A stretch of DNA of 45,691 nt, taken from NCBI RefSeq assembly GCF_007714205.1, contig NZ_VMQU01000032.1, forward strand, positions 1 to 45,691, in the 5' to 3' direction. The notes beneath the pieces were generated by a model. That model made no database searches. It was given only the letters and a program-made list of their open reading frames with translations, and was not told where the DNA came from. The DNA is from Mycobacterium helveticum. Its GTDB lineage: Bacteria; Actinomycetota; Actinomycetes; Mycobacteriales; Mycobacteriaceae. Shown piece after piece: positions 27,227 to 39,032 of the stretch. Both the position numbers and the translations under genes were made by a program. Within the stretch, counting starts at the first letter, position 1; every line of letters starts with the position of its first letter.

Positions 27227-27688
27227 TCAGCCCCAGTTCCACACCGACATGTCGCCGCGGGGATAGGTGTTGCACACGTCGGTGGCTTTGGCGACGACGC
27301 CCTTGTTGTTGAAGAAGATCTTCATGTGGTTGCGCCAGCCCCACCACAGCGGGTCGATCGCGTCGTAGAAGTGCTCGGAGTACTCCCTGCGCCCGGCCGG
27401 GTTCATGCCGAAGAACCAGTGCACCTTTTCCTGGGTCGCCTCCGCGTACTGCTGGTGGTTGTTGTAGTCGATCATGTAGCGCTCGTAGTACACCGGGCTG
27501 GTGTCCCTGACGGCCGCCATGTACTGCTCGGCATCGCAGGTGGTGGCGATCATCCGGCGGGGGATCGGGAAGTCCTCCGTGGAGTCGGCGGTGGCGGTGT
27601 TCGGGAACACCGCGGCAACCAAAACCGATGCGAGGCCCAGAACGAAGAAAACGACGCCCGCACGCAGGCCAGAGCTCAGCCGAGACAT
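27227..27688 (-). CDS. Secreted DUF5078 protein, siderophore-secretion factor (Rv0455c homologue)
   Basis: A 153-residue protein with a signal peptide ([28 protein letters not shown], cleavage near residue 36) and a mature domain starting [21 protein letters not shown]. It ends [11 protein letters not shown]. Two Cys in the mature part (TTCDAE and DVCNTY) should form a disulfide. The M. tuberculosis homologue Rv0455c has been reported as a periplasmic protein essential for siderophore secretion and virulence; the sequence similarity here is strong. The ATG at 27688 matches the homologue's MSRLSS start. The frame extends upstream to 27772 without function. It lies 3 kb from mmpS4/mmpL4, the siderophore exporter. 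Confidence 0.92.
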   Translation of the reverse strand: MSRLSSGLRAGVVFFVLGLASVLVAAVFPNTATADSTEDFPIPRRMIATTCDAEQYMAAVRDTSPVYYERYMIDYNNHQQYAEATQEKVHWFFGMNPAGRREYSEHFYDAIDPLWWGWRNHMKIFFNNKGVVAKATDVCNTYPRGDMSVWNWG

Positions 27689-27764
27689 AGTTGTTACCGT
27701 AACACTTTCGGGGGTCCGGGCGCAGGGCCCTGCGCCATATTCGCCGTTTTTGTAGTCCGTCTCA

Positions 27765-28685
27765 CTATCCATCGTTATCAGGGACGATGACGTGCGTCGG
27801 ATCGGGCCGGAGCTCCGGGGGGGCCTGGCTGTAGTCCCCGAACGGGCCGTCGCGGCGCTCGACGGCCGCGCGCACGCCCTCCGTCGCGGCGGTGCGGACG
27901 AAATCGAGCGCCTCGGGGGTGTTGCGCATCAGCCCGTCGAGGATGCCGCCCAGCATCTGGGTGGACGCCAGGCCCATGTTCTCGTAGGCCTGGTTGACGA
28001 TCAGCTTCTGCGCCCGCAGCTGCGACAGCGGGATGCAGGCCAACTCGGCGGCGATCTCGGCGACGCGGGCCTCGAGCCGCTCGAACGGCACCGCTTCGTT
28101 GATCAGCTCGACCTCGGCGGCCTGGACGCCGGTCAGCGGGCGGCCCGTCAGCGAGTGCCACTTGACCCTGGCCAGGCTCAGCCGGTACAGCCACATCCCG
28201 GTCAGGTAGGCGCCCCACATCCGGCTGTAGGGGGTGCCGATCACCGCGTCGTCGCTGGCGACGACGATGTCGGCGCACAGCGCGTAGTCGCTGGCCCCGC
28301 CGACGCACCACCCGTGCACCTGCGCGATCACCGGCTTGGAGGCCCGCCAGATGGCCATGAACTTACTTGTCGGCCCCGTCTCGCGCGCGGTGACCATCGC
28401 GAAGTCCTTGCCGGGATCCCACGCGCCGTCCGTCATCATCGCCTCGCCCCAGTGACGGAAGCCCTCGCCGAAGTCGTAACCGCCGGAAAAGGCCCGGCCC
28501 GCGCCGCGCAGGACCATGACCTTGACGGTGGGGTCGCGCTCGGCCAGGCCCACCGCCGCCTCGATCTCGTCGGGCATCGGCGGGACGATGGTGTTCAGCT
28601 GCTCGGGGCGGTTGAGCGTGATGGTGGCGACGGGGCCGGCCGTGGCGTAGAGCAGGGTCTCGAAGCTGGTCTCCCCAGGTTTCAT
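27765..28685 (-). CDS. echA2: Enoyl-CoA hydratase/isomerase-family protein EchA2
   Basis: A 306-residue crotonase-fold protein (Rv0456c homologue, 304). Oxyanion-hole segments are present: [12 protein letters not shown] and [21 protein letters not shown]. The two catalytic Glu positions of classical hydratases appear changed: Asp in GGASDYA, and Tyr or Ser in [10 protein letters not shown] where GxPE is usual. It may therefore not be a hydratase but another crotonase-type enzyme. The C-terminal tail is Pro-rich and polar. It precedes the siderophore-secretion gene on the same strand, with a gap of 76 bases to that gene's start. Confidence 0.88.
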   Translation of the reverse strand: MKPGETSFETLLYATAGPVATITLNRPEQLNTIVPPMPDEIEAAVGLAERDPTVKVMVLRGAGRAFSGGYDFGEGFRHWGEAMMTDGAWDPGKDFAMVTARETGPTSKFMAIWRASKPVIAQVHGWCVGGASDYALCADIVVASDDAVIGTPYSRMWGAYLTGMWLYRLSLARVKWHSLTGRPLTGVQAAEVELINEAVPFERLEARVAEIAAELACIPLSQLRAQKLIVNQAYENMGLASTQMLGGILDGLMRNTPEALDFVRTAATEGVRAAVERRDGPFGDYSQAPPELRPDPTHVIVPDNDG

Positions 28686-28696
28686 AGCCCGGCAGC

Positions 28697-29008
28697 CTAC
28701 GGATCGGGCTGGCGATTCTCCGGCATCGACGCGTAGATCCGGCCGCCGATCTTGAGGTAGGGCGTCGACAGGTAGGCCGACCCGACGACGATGGCGGTGA
28801 AGACCGCCGCGGACAGGACGCCGTTCGGCCAGATCTTGCCGACCCCGATCGCGAAGCAGACGATGCCGACGATCGAGGTCGTCCAGTAGTACCGCCGGGC
28901 GGCGCGGCGGTGGGTGATGTAGCGGAACCGCGCCTGCGTCGCTCCCGCCGCGATGAGGATCAATCCGGTCGCCAACAGCGTGAGTTCGATGCGTTCGATC
29001 GCTGACAC
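28697..29008 (-). CDS. Small integral membrane protein
   Basis: A 103-residue hydrophobic protein with three or four predicted transmembrane helices (LTLLATGLILIAAGA, YYWTTSIVGIVCFAIGVGKIW, VLSAAVFTAIVVGSAYLS) and a short charged loop HRRAARR that should face the cytoplasm. I do not recognise a family. The GTG at 29008 is preferred; an in-frame ATG at 29050 would add 14 residues. It lies between the oligopeptidase and echA2 genes, all on the minus strand, and may be part of a loose operon with echA2 (11 bases between). Confidence 0.7.
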   Translation of the reverse strand: MSAIERIELTLLATGLILIAAGATQARFRYITHRRAARRYYWTTSIVGIVCFAIGVGKIWPNGVLSAAVFTAIVVGSAYLSTPYLKIGGRIYASMPENRQPDP

Positions 29009-29090
29009 GTCGACGATCCTATGGCCGGGTCCCGGCGGCTGCGCGCCCACCGGACCAGCACGGCGGCGACGACGCCGCCGACCGCGGGCG

Positions 29091-31187
29091 CTAACCGGAG
29101 GGCCGGGACCCCAGCATCCGGTGCAGGAACGAGTAGCTCAGCGCCGCCTTGAACGCCAGCTGCTCGTTGTCGGCCGCCCCGGCGTGCCCGCCCTCGATGT
29201 TCTCGTAGTACCAGACCTGGTGCCCGGCCGCCTCCAGCGCCGCCGTCATCTTGCGGGCGTGGCCGGGGTGGACGCGGTCATCGCGGGTCGACGTGGTGAT
29301 CAGCACCGGCGGGTACTGCCGCGATGCCGAAATGTTGTGGTACGGCGAGTATTCGGAGATGAACTTCCAGTCCTCGGGGTTGTCCGGGTCGCCGTACTCG
29401 GCCACCCAGGAGGCGCCGGCCAGCAACAGGTGGTAGCGCTTCATGTCCAGCAACGGCACGTCGCAGACCAGGGCGCCGAACCGGTCCGGGTACCGGGTGA
29501 GCATGATGCCCATCAGTAACCCGCCGTTGCTGCCCCCGCGGGCGCCGAGGTGTTCCACGGTCGTGATGCCGCGGTCCACCAGATCGGTTGCCACCGCGGC
29601 GAAGTCCTCGGCCACCTTGTGCCGGCCCTCGCGCATCGCCTGGGTGTGCCAGCCGGGTCCGTACTCGCCGCCGCCGCGAATGTTCGCCAGCACGTAGGCG
29701 CCGCCGCGGGTCAGCCACAGCCGGCCCAGCACGCCGTTGTAGGCGGGCGTGTTGGCGGTCTCGAATCCGCCGTAGCCGTAGAGCAGCGTCGGGCCCGGGC
29801 CGCGCGCGCCCGCCGGCCGCACGACGAAGTACGGGATGGCGGTGCCGTCGGCCGAGGTAGCGAAATGCTGTGCGACCGAGAAGTTTTCGGCGTCGAAAAA
29901 CGCGGGCGCGGACTTGATCGACTCGAGTGGCCCCGGGCCGGTGCCGCGCACCAGCCGCGACGGGGTGACGAACCCGCTGGAGTCGAGGAAGAACTCGTCA
30001 CCGTGTTCGTCGGCGGCGGCGACCACGGTGTTGGTGGCGGCCGGGATGCCCGCCACGGGCTCGCGCCGCCAGGTGCCCAGTGACGATCGCAAGCGCGGCG
30101 AAGCCGGGCGCAGCGGGTCGTCACGCGAGGGCGGTGTGGCGATCTCGACGCGGCTGGCCACGTCGGCCAGCGTCACGATCAGCAGGCGGTCTCTGGTCCA
30201 GGCGTAGTGATGCAGGGCGGTGTGCGCGTCGGGCTCGAACACCACCCGCAATTCCGCGGTGCCGGAGAGGAATTGATCGTATTCGGCCGCCAGCAGCGAC
30301 CCCGCGCGGTACGTCGCCGTGCCGTGGTGCCAGTCGCTGCGCAGCTCGATCAACAGCCACTCCCGGTGGATCGAGACGCTGGCGTCGGTCGGTGCGTCGA
30401 TGCGGATCAGTTCCGGGCCGCGCAGTTCGTAGATCTGCTCGTTCCAGAAGTCGACCGCCCGTCCAACCAGGGTGCGCTCGAAGCCCGGCGTCCGGTCCAC
30501 CGAGGCAAAGACACGCACGTCGGTGCCGGCGCCCTCGAAGACGGTCTCCGCCTCGTTCAGCGGTGCGCCCCGGCGCCATCGCTTGACCACCCGAGGGTAG
30601 CCGGACTCGGTGAGCGAGCCTGCGCCGAAGTCGGTGCCCACCAGCACGGTATCGCGGTCGGCCCACGCGACCTGCGACTTGGCCTCCGGCAGCTCGAATC
30701 CTCCGGCGACGAATTGCCTTGTGGTCATGTCGAATTCACGGACAATGGACGCGTCGGACCCGCCGCGGGACAGGCCGATCAGCGCGCGTGTGTACTCGGG
30801 CTCGATGACGCCGGCGCCCGCCCACACCCATTTCTCGCCGTCGGCGCGCCCCAGCTCGTCGACGTCGATCAGCACGTCCCAGTCGGGGGAGTCGGTGCGG
30901 TAGCCGGCCAGCGTGGTGCGCCGCCACAGCCCGCGCGGGTTGGCGGCGTCGCGCCAGAAGTTGTACAGGAACTCGCCGCGGCGCACCACATAGGGGATGC
31001 GGGCGTCGGTGTCGAGCACCTCGAGCGCCTCGGTCCGCATCCGCTCGAAGCCGGCGTCACGGAACTCCGCGAGGGTGGGTGCGTTACGCGCGCGCACCCA
31101 GTCCAGCGCCGCGTCGCCGGTGATGTCCTCGAGCCACAGATACGGGTCGGCGCCGTCCTGGGAAGCCTCAGATGTCATGGCAGCCAT
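29091..31187 (-). CDS. Prolyl oligopeptidase-family serine peptidase (Rv0457c homologue)
   Basis: A 698-residue peptidase of family S9A, probably cytoplasmic as no signal peptide is seen. An N-terminal beta-propeller (about 30-420) starts ADPYLWLEDITGDAALDWV, the usual beginning. The alpha/beta-hydrolase domain has the nucleophile in GARGGSNGGLLMG (about 545), the Asp in TTSTRDDRVHPGHA and the His in IEGGHAGAADNEQ. It cleaves short peptides after Pro or related residues. The start may be 31187 or the nearby ATG at 31178. It is divergent from the aldehyde dehydrogenase gene with a 58-base gap. Confidence 0.92.
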   Translation of the reverse strand: MAAMTSEASQDGADPYLWLEDITGDAALDWVRARNAPTLAEFRDAGFERMRTEALEVLDTDARIPYVVRRGEFLYNFWRDAANPRGLWRRTTLAGYRTDSPDWDVLIDVDELGRADGEKWVWAGAGVIEPEYTRALIGLSRGGSDASIVREFDMTTRQFVAGGFELPEAKSQVAWADRDTVLVGTDFGAGSLTESGYPRVVKRWRRGAPLNEAETVFEGAGTDVRVFASVDRTPGFERTLVGRAVDFWNEQIYELRGPELIRIDAPTDASVSIHREWLLIELRSDWHHGTATYRAGSLLAAEYDQFLSGTAELRVVFEPDAHTALHHYAWTRDRLLIVTLADVASRVEIATPPSRDDPLRPASPRLRSSLGTWRREPVAGIPAATNTVVAAADEHGDEFFLDSSGFVTPSRLVRGTGPGPLESIKSAPAFFDAENFSVAQHFATSADGTAIPYFVVRPAGARGPGPTLLYGYGGFETANTPAYNGVLGRLWLTRGGAYVLANIRGGGEYGPGWHTQAMREGRHKVAEDFAAVATDLVDRGITTVEHLGARGGSNGGLLMGIMLTRYPDRFGALVCDVPLLDMKRYHLLLAGASWVAEYGDPDNPEDWKFISEYSPYHNISASRQYPPVLITTSTRDDRVHPGHARKMTAALEAAGHQVWYYENIEGGHAGAADNEQLAFKAALSYSFLHRMLGSRPSG

Positions 31188-31245
31188 TGTGGCCCGGGCG
31201 GTACTGTGAGGTGTGTTACAGCGGTGAGCACAAGGAGCCGAGCAG

Positions 31246-32769
31246 ATGACTGTTTTCGCACGTCCGGGCGCGGCCGGGGCTTTGATGTCGTATCAGTCCC
31301 GGTACGGGAACTTCATCGGGGGGCAGTGGGTGGCGCCGGCGGGTGGCCGCTACTTCGAGAACCCGACGCCGGTGACCGGCCAGACGTTCTGCGAGGTGGC
31401 CCGCTCGGATGCGGCCGACATCGACAGGGCGCTCGACGCCGCGCACGCGGCGGCACCGGCCTGGGGCAAGACCGCGCCGGCCGCGCGGGCGGCGATCCTG
31501 AACAAGGTCGCCGACCGGATGGAGGAGAACAAGACCGCGCTGGCGGTGGCCGAGGTCTGGGACAACGGCAAGCCCATCCGCGAGGCCATGAGCGCCGACA
31601 TCCCGCTGGCGGCGGATCATTTCCGGTACTTCGCCGCGGCGCTGCGATCCCAGGAGGGTTCGCTGAGCCAGATCGACGAGGACACCGTCGCCTACCACTT
31701 CCACGAACCGCTCGGCGTGGTGGGGCAGATCATTCCGTGGAACTTCCCGATCCTGATGTCCGCCTGGAAGATGGCGCCGGCGCTGGCGGCCGGTAACGCG
31801 GTGGTGCTCAAGCCCGCCGAGCAGACCCCGGCGTCGGTGCTGTACCTGATGTCGCTGATCGGCGACCTGTTGCCGGCCGGGGTGGTCAACGTGGTCAACG
31901 GATTCGGCGCCGAGGCCGGCAAGCCGCTGGCCTCGAGCAACCGCATCGCCAAGATCGCGTTCACCGGCGAAACCACCACCGGCCGACTGATCATGCAGTA
32001 CGCCTCGCAGAACCTGATCCCGGTCACCCTCGAGCTGGGCGGCAAGAGTCCCAACATCTTCTTCTCCGACGTCATGGCCAAGAGTGACGACTTCTGCGAC
32101 AAGGCGCTGGAAGGGTTCACCATGTTCGCCCTCAACCAGGGCGAGGTGTGCACCTGCCCGTCGCGCAGCCTGATCCAGTCCGACATCCACGACGAGTTCC
32201 TCGAGCTGGCCGCCATCCGGGCCAAGGCCGTGCGGCAGGGCGATCCGCTCGACACCGAGACGATGCTGGGCTCCCAGGCCTCCAACGACCAGCTGGAAAA
32301 GATCCTGTCCTACGTCGAGATCGGCCGGGACGAGGGCGCCAGGGTCATCACCGGCGGCGAGCGCGCCGAGCTCGGCGGCGACCTCTCCGGCGGCTACTAC
32401 ATGCAGCCGACGATCTTCGCGGGCAACAACGCCATGCGCATCTTCCAGGAGGAGATCTTCGGCCCGGTGGTGGCGGTGACGTCGTTCGCCGACTACGACG
32501 ACGCGATCGCGATCGCCAACGACACGCTCTACGGTCTGGGCGCCGGCGTGTGGAGCCGCGACGGCAACACCGCCTACCGGGCCGGCCGCGACATCCAGGC
32601 CGGGCGGGTGTGGGTGAACTGCTACCACGTGTACCCGCCGCACGCCGCGTTCGGCGGCTACAAGCAGTCCGGCTTCGGGCGCGAGTGCCACAAGATGGCG
32701 CTCGAGCACTACCAGCAGACCAAGAACATGCTGGTGTCCTACTCCGACAAGGCGCTCGGTTTCTTCTGA
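31246..32769 (+). CDS. Aldehyde dehydrogenase (Rv0458 homologue)
   Basis: A 507-residue NAD(P)-dependent aldehyde dehydrogenase, length identical to what I recall for Rv0458. Motifs: [20 protein letters not shown], the general base Glu in [13 protein letters not shown], the catalytic Cys in [17 protein letters not shown] and [13 protein letters not shown] near the C-terminus. This subgroup oxidises short aliphatic aldehydes. It starts with an ATG after an AAGGAG ribosome site, and its stop overlaps the DUF779 start (TGATG), so the two proteins are translated together; DUF779 proteins are commonly paired with this type of aldehyde dehydrogenase. Confidence 0.94.
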   Translation: MTVFARPGAAGALMSYQSRYGNFIGGQWVAPAGGRYFENPTPVTGQTFCEVARSDAADIDRALDAAHAAAPAWGKTAPAARAAILNKVADRMEENKTALAVAEVWDNGKPIREAMSADIPLAADHFRYFAAALRSQEGSLSQIDEDTVAYHFHEPLGVVGQIIPWNFPILMSAWKMAPALAAGNAVVLKPAEQTPASVLYLMSLIGDLLPAGVVNVVNGFGAEAGKPLASSNRIAKIAFTGETTTGRLIMQYASQNLIPVTLELGGKSPNIFFSDVMAKSDDFCDKALEGFTMFALNQGEVCTCPSRSLIQSDIHDEFLELAAIRAKAVRQGDPLDTETMLGSQASNDQLEKILSYVEIGRDEGARVITGGERAELGGDLSGGYYMQPTIFAGNNAMRIFQEEIFGPVVAVTSFADYDDAIAIANDTLYGLGAGVWSRDGNTAYRAGRDIQAGRVWVNCYHVYPPHAAFGGYKQSGFGRECHKMALEHYQQTKNMLVSYSDKALGFF

Positions 32770-33269
32770 TGGTCCCGGGTCCCCCGGCGGGGGCCGTCAT
32801 CACCGCCGCCGCCGCCGAGCTGCTCGCGCGACTGGCCGAGCGCCACGGCCCGCTGATGTTCCACCAGTCCGGCGGCTGCTGCGACGGGTCGTCGCCGATG
32901 TGCTTCCCGCGCGGGGACTTCCTCGTCGGCGACCGTGACGTGTTGCTCGGGGTGCTCGATGTCGGGGACGGGGTGCCCGTGTGGATCTCGGGCCCGCAGT
33001 ACGAGGTGTGGAAACACACCCAGCTGGTCATCGACGTGGTACCGGGCCGCGGCGGCGGGTTCAGCCTCGAGGCGCCGGAAGGGGTGCGGTTCCTGTCCCG
33101 CGGCCGCGTCTTCACCGACGAGGAGCAGGCCCGGCTGCGCGCCGCGCCCGTCGTCACCGGCGCCGCCTACGAGCGCGGCGAACGCCCGTCGGCACGGGGT
33201 GAGGTGGTGGTTGTCGGCACCGGTGCCGCGCCGGGAACGTGCCCTCCCCCCGCGCGGCGATCGCAGTAA
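32769..33269 (+). CDS. DUF779 family protein (Rv0459 homologue)
   Basis: A 166-residue protein with the DUF779 core: LMFHQSGGCCDGSSPMCFPRGDF at about 38-60, with Cys residues that may bind a metal, followed by LDVGDGVPVWISGPQYEVWKHTQLVIDVVPGRGGGFSLE. The biochemical role is not established. It is fused by a one-base overlap to the aldehyde dehydrogenase stop, so a function with that enzyme is likely. The C-terminus is Pro/Arg-rich and low in conservation. Confidence 0.9.
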   Translation: MVPGPPAGAVITAAAAELLARLAERHGPLMFHQSGGCCDGSSPMCFPRGDFLVGDRDVLLGVLDVGDGVPVWISGPQYEVWKHTQLVIDVVPGRGGGFSLEAPEGVRFLSRGRVFTDEEQARLRAAPVVTGAAYERGERPSARGEVVVVGTGAAPGTCPPPARRSQ

Positions 33270-33279
33270 TCTCGTCAGC

Positions 33280-33558
33280 GTGATCCCACTTCCGCGTCCC
33301 TGGCTGCTGGCGAGCGCCATGCTCCTCGGGTGCGCGGCCGGGCTGCTGGCCGGGGTCGCGTTCACCTCGGTGGCCCGCGCCGGCACCCGCCCGGACGTCG
33401 CGATCGCGCTGGTCGTCGGCATTCCGGCCCTGACCGGGCTGCTGACGATCCTGTTCTCCGGGCGCCGCTGGGTCACGACGCTGGGCGCCTTCGTCCTGGG
33501 TCTCGGGCCGGGATGGTTCGGTGTGCTCGTCGCGCTGCGGGTGGCCTGCGGTGCCTGA
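33280..33558 (+). CDS. Small hydrophobic membrane protein (Rv0460 homologue)
   Basis: A 92-residue protein with three predicted transmembrane helices (PWLLASAMLLGCAAGLLAGVAF, DVAIALVVGIPALTGLLTILF and TTLGAFVLGLGPGWFGVLVAL). Position and type match Rv0460. No motif tells its role. The start is the GTG at 33280, 10 bases after the DUF779 stop. It overlaps the next gene by 8 bases, suggesting coupling. Confidence 0.75.
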   Translation: MIPLPRPWLLASAMLLGCAAGLLAGVAFTSVARAGTRPDVAIALVVGIPALTGLLTILFSGRRWVTTLGAFVLGLGPGWFGVLVALRVACGA

Positions 33559-34105
33559 CGACCACGACCCCGAGTCGGGCCCGGGGACCGCGGCGTTCGT
33601 CCCGGACTTCTCCGACGACGACGAGCACACCGGCACCCAGTCCTGGGCCCCGGATTTCTCCGACGACACCGGCTCGCAGCCGCTACCCGTGGTCACCGGC
33701 CCCGAGGAGCCCGGCGCGCCCGAGGCGCCGGTGGAGCGCGAGCCGGGCGGCGCGCCGGTGCCGGTCACCGTTCCCGGACGCTACCTCTACCTGAAGTGGT
33801 GGAAGCTGGCGCTGGTGATCGCCGCCGTGTGGTGCGCGGCGGCGCCGGTCGGGCTGGGGCTGTTCTCGTGGTGGTACCACACGATCGACAAGTCGCTGCC
33901 GGTGTTCGTGGTCCTGGCCTACGTCGTGGCCTGCGCCGTGGGCGCCGTGATGCTGGCCATGACCGAAGGGCGGCCGCTGGTCTCGGCGCTGTCGGTGGCG
34001 GTGCTGTCGGCGCCGTTGGCCTCCGTTGCCGCGGCGGCGCCGCTGTACGGCTTCTACTACTGCCAGCAGACGGGTCACTGCCTGGTCGGCATCATTCCGT
34101 ATTAA
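33551..34105 (+). CDS. Transmembrane protein with acidic N-terminus (Rv0461 homologue)
   Basis: A 184-residue protein. Residues 1-75 are acidic, Asp/Glu/Pro-rich and probably disordered, with a repeated PDFSDD motif (VPDFSDDDE and APDFSDD). Three transmembrane helices follow (WWKLALVIAAVWCAAAPVGLGLFSW, VFVVLAYVVACAVGAVMLAM and LSVAVLSAPLASVAAAAPLYGF). The function is unknown. The GTG at 33551 is used because it follows an overlap with the upstream gene; a downstream candidate start is not obvious. lpdC follows 32 bases later. Confidence 0.8.
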   Translation: MPDDHDPESGPGTAAFVPDFSDDDEHTGTQSWAPDFSDDTGSQPLPVVTGPEEPGAPEAPVEREPGGAPVPVTVPGRYLYLKWWKLALVIAAVWCAAAPVGLGLFSWWYHTIDKSLPVFVVLAYVVACAVGAVMLAMTEGRPLVSALSVAVLSAPLASVAAAAPLYGFYYCQQTGHCLVGIIPY

Positions 34106-34137
34106 CGGCCGGCCGGGCCGCCCACTAGGGTGGGCTC

Positions 34138-35544
<1,407 letters not shown>

Positions 35545-35557
35545 TGGCAGCGGTGCG

Positions 35558-35833
35558 ATGATCCGCGGTGACACCATCCTCGGTGCCGTCGGCGGCGTGG
35601 CCACCGGTTACGTCCTGTGGCTGGTGGCCTTTTCGATCGGCAACGACACCACCACCGTGAGCCGGTGGGCTCCGCCGGTGTTGTTGCTGGCGGTCGTGCT
35701 CGGTGCCGGCGCCGCGGCCTGGGCATGGTGGCTGCGGCGCCGCCGCAGCCACGCCTGGGCGGCGTTCGCGGCCGGGCTGCCGCTCCTGCCCGTGGTCCTG
35801 ACGGTGGCCGTGGTGGCCGACACCTACCTGTAG
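35558..35833 (+). CDS. Small membrane protein (Rv0463 homologue)
   Basis: A 91-residue protein with three hydrophobic helices (ILGAVGGVATGYVLWLVAF, PPVLLLAVVLGAGAAAWAWWL and GLPLLPVVLTVAVVADTYL) separated by an Arg-rich loop (LRRRRSHAW). The function is unknown. It follows lpdC by 13 bases and probably shares its message. Its 3' end overlaps the convergent CMD-like gene by 10 bases. Confidence 0.75.
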   Translation: MIRGDTILGAVGGVATGYVLWLVAFSIGNDTTTVSRWAPPVLLLAVVLGAGAAAWAWWLRRRRSHAWAAFAAGLPLLPVVLTVAVVADTYL

Positions 35834-36383
35834 CGCGGGTTGTCCAGCGGAATGTCGAGCGCGGTTATCGTCGCGGCCAGCCCATCGTATTGGCTTGCCA
35901 ACAAACAGAATTCGATCAACTGCCGCTGATCGAGGTGGCATGCCAGCTGTTGCCAGGTCGCGCCGGTCAGCGTGCGGTCGTTGAGGAACTCGTCGGTGGC
36001 CCGCAGCAGCGCGGCCTGTCGGGCGTTCAGCGTGGCGGCGCCGTCGGCGGACTGCGGCCAGGCGAAGATCGCGGCCTGGGTGGCCGCGTCCAGGCCCGCC
36101 TGGCGCCCCAGCCGCCGGTGGTGCTGCAACTCGTACTCGCACCCACGCACGTGCCCGACCCGCAGGATCACCAACTCGGCATCGGCCCGCGGCAGCCGAC
36201 CCCGCAGCAATGCGCCGGAGTAGGGCATCCACAACCACAGCAGCCGCCGGTGCCGGCCCAGCGTGGTGAACAGGTGCATCTCCGGCGCCCGCACGGTGCG
36301 TGCCATCAGCCGCGCCGCCACCCAGTTGATCAGCCCCAGGTCGCGAAGTTTCGTCGTCGAGGGAATGCGGCCCGGGCCCGCGG

Positions 36384-36387
<4 letters not shown>
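35824..36387 (-). CDS. Carboxymuconolactone decarboxylase-like protein (Rv0464c homologue)
   Basis: A 187-residue helical CMD-type protein with LWLWMPYSGALLRGRLPRADAELVILRVGHVRGCEYELQHHRRLGRQAGL, in which the Cys and the His spaced a few residues later (CEYELQHH) are the likely AhpD-type redox/active-site pair. Its start overlaps the ramB stop by 4 bases (ATGA), so it is translated with ramB. The other CMD-like protein in the window (14193-14753) lacks this His. Function is unknown, but its tight link to the acetate regulator RamB is consistent across mycobacteria. Confidence 0.85.
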
Positions 36388-37820
<1,433 letters not shown>

Positions 37821-37954
37821 GCGAAGGCCGGGTTCGCAGAGTTGGCAGGCGGATACGGCTTCGTCACAATTGATATTCGAGTGACGTCATTGGCATGATT
37901 CGCCTCGGGCCCGGCGTCAAGCCTGGGTGCCGAGAAGAGTACGGGAGCGACGCC

Positions 37955-38752
37955 GTGAGCCTGGATAAGAGAATGATGCCGGTCCCGGACGGCCACCCCG
38001 CCGTGTTCGACCGCGAATGGCCGCTGCGGGTGGGCGACATCGACCGCACCGGCCGGCTGCGGCTGGACGCGGCCGCCCGCCACGCCCAGGACATCGGGCA
38101 GGACCAGCTGCGCGAGATGGGTTTCGAGGAGACCCATCCGCTGTGGATCGTCCGCCGCACCATGGTGGACCTGATCCGGCCGATCGAGTTCCAGGACATG
38201 CTGCGCCTGCGCAGGTGGTGCTCGGGCACCTCCAACCGGTGGTGCGAGATGCGGGTGCGCATCGACGGGAAGCGCGGTGGCGGCCTGATCGAGTCCGAGG
38301 CGTTCTGGATCAACATCAACCGGGACACCCAGATGCCCTCGCGCATCGCCGACGACTTCATGGACCAGCTGCGCAAGACGACCGACGTCGACCGGCTGCG
38401 CTGGAAGGGCTACCTCAAGCCCGGCGGTCGCGACGACGCGTTCGAGATCCACGAGTTCCCGGTCCGCATCACCGATATCGACCTGTTCGACCACATGAAC
38501 AACGCGGTCTATTGGAGCGTGGTCGAGGACTACCTCGCGTCACACCTCGAACTGCTGGCCGGCCCGCTGCGGGTGACCATCGAACACGAGGCACCGGTGG
38601 CGCTGGGCGACAAGCTCGAGATCATCTCGCACGTGCACCCGGCCGGCTCGACCGAGCGGTTCGGCGCCGACCTGGCCGACCGGGCTGTTACGACGCTCAC
38701 ATATGCGGTGGCTGACGAGACTAAAGCCGTCGCCGCGCTCTTCGCGCTCTGA
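37955..38752 (+). CDS. Acyl-ACP thioesterase (FatA/B-like; Rv0466 homologue)
   Basis: A 265-residue double hot-dog protein of the acyl-ACP thioesterase family. The first hot-dog starts FDREWPLRVGDIDRTGRLRLDAAARHAQDIGQ, with LWIVRRTMVDLIRPIEF. The second carries the catalytic region ITDIDLFDHMNNAVYWSVVEDYL (DxDxxxHxNN). It releases fatty acids from acyl carrier protein or acyl-CoA; the exact substrate is unknown. The GTG at 37955 matches the MSLDKKLMPVP start of the homologue. The frame extends to 37895 without need. It is divergent from ramB. Confidence 0.9.
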   Translation: MSLDKRMMPVPDGHPAVFDREWPLRVGDIDRTGRLRLDAAARHAQDIGQDQLREMGFEETHPLWIVRRTMVDLIRPIEFQDMLRLRRWCSGTSNRWCEMRVRIDGKRGGGLIESEAFWININRDTQMPSRIADDFMDQLRKTTDVDRLRWKGYLKPGGRDDAFEIHEFPVRITDIDLFDHMNNAVYWSVVEDYLASHLELLAGPLRVTIEHEAPVALGDKLEIISHVHPAGSTERFGADLADRAVTTLTYAVADETKAVAALFAL

Positions 38753-38800
38753 CCTCCGGCCGCCCGGCGCGGGCGCCCGGACAAATGCACGCTTGACCTG

Positions 38801-38873
38801 CAACTTTGCGATTACCGGCGGGTAGCTTCTGAAACGGTTAAGTTTTCGAGCGGCTTCGCAAGATTTGCAAACT
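38801..38873. promoter_or_regulatory. icl1 upstream region with RamB-like sites
   Basis: In the 280-base gap before icl1 two A/T-rich motifs stand out: CAACTTTGCG at 38801-38810 and AGATTTGCAAACT at 38861-38873. Both resemble the TTTGCAAA-type motif bound by RamB in actinobacteria. With ramB only 1 kb away they are plausible operators for icl1. The remaining sequence to 39032 contains the leader and the ribosome site AAGGAG; I see no other structure. Confidence 0.45.
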
Positions 38874-39032
38874 CGGCGGAAGTCGTAGCCGAAATTGGCA
38901 ATTGAAATGGGTGGACTCCGGTCCGCACGCTGTGCCATCGTCGAGTTAGCACACCAGCGAAGTCCGGCCCGTAGCTACGCCGCAAGACGGCACCGGCCGC
39001 GACGATCAAAGTCTGTTAAGGAGTCAAGCCCA

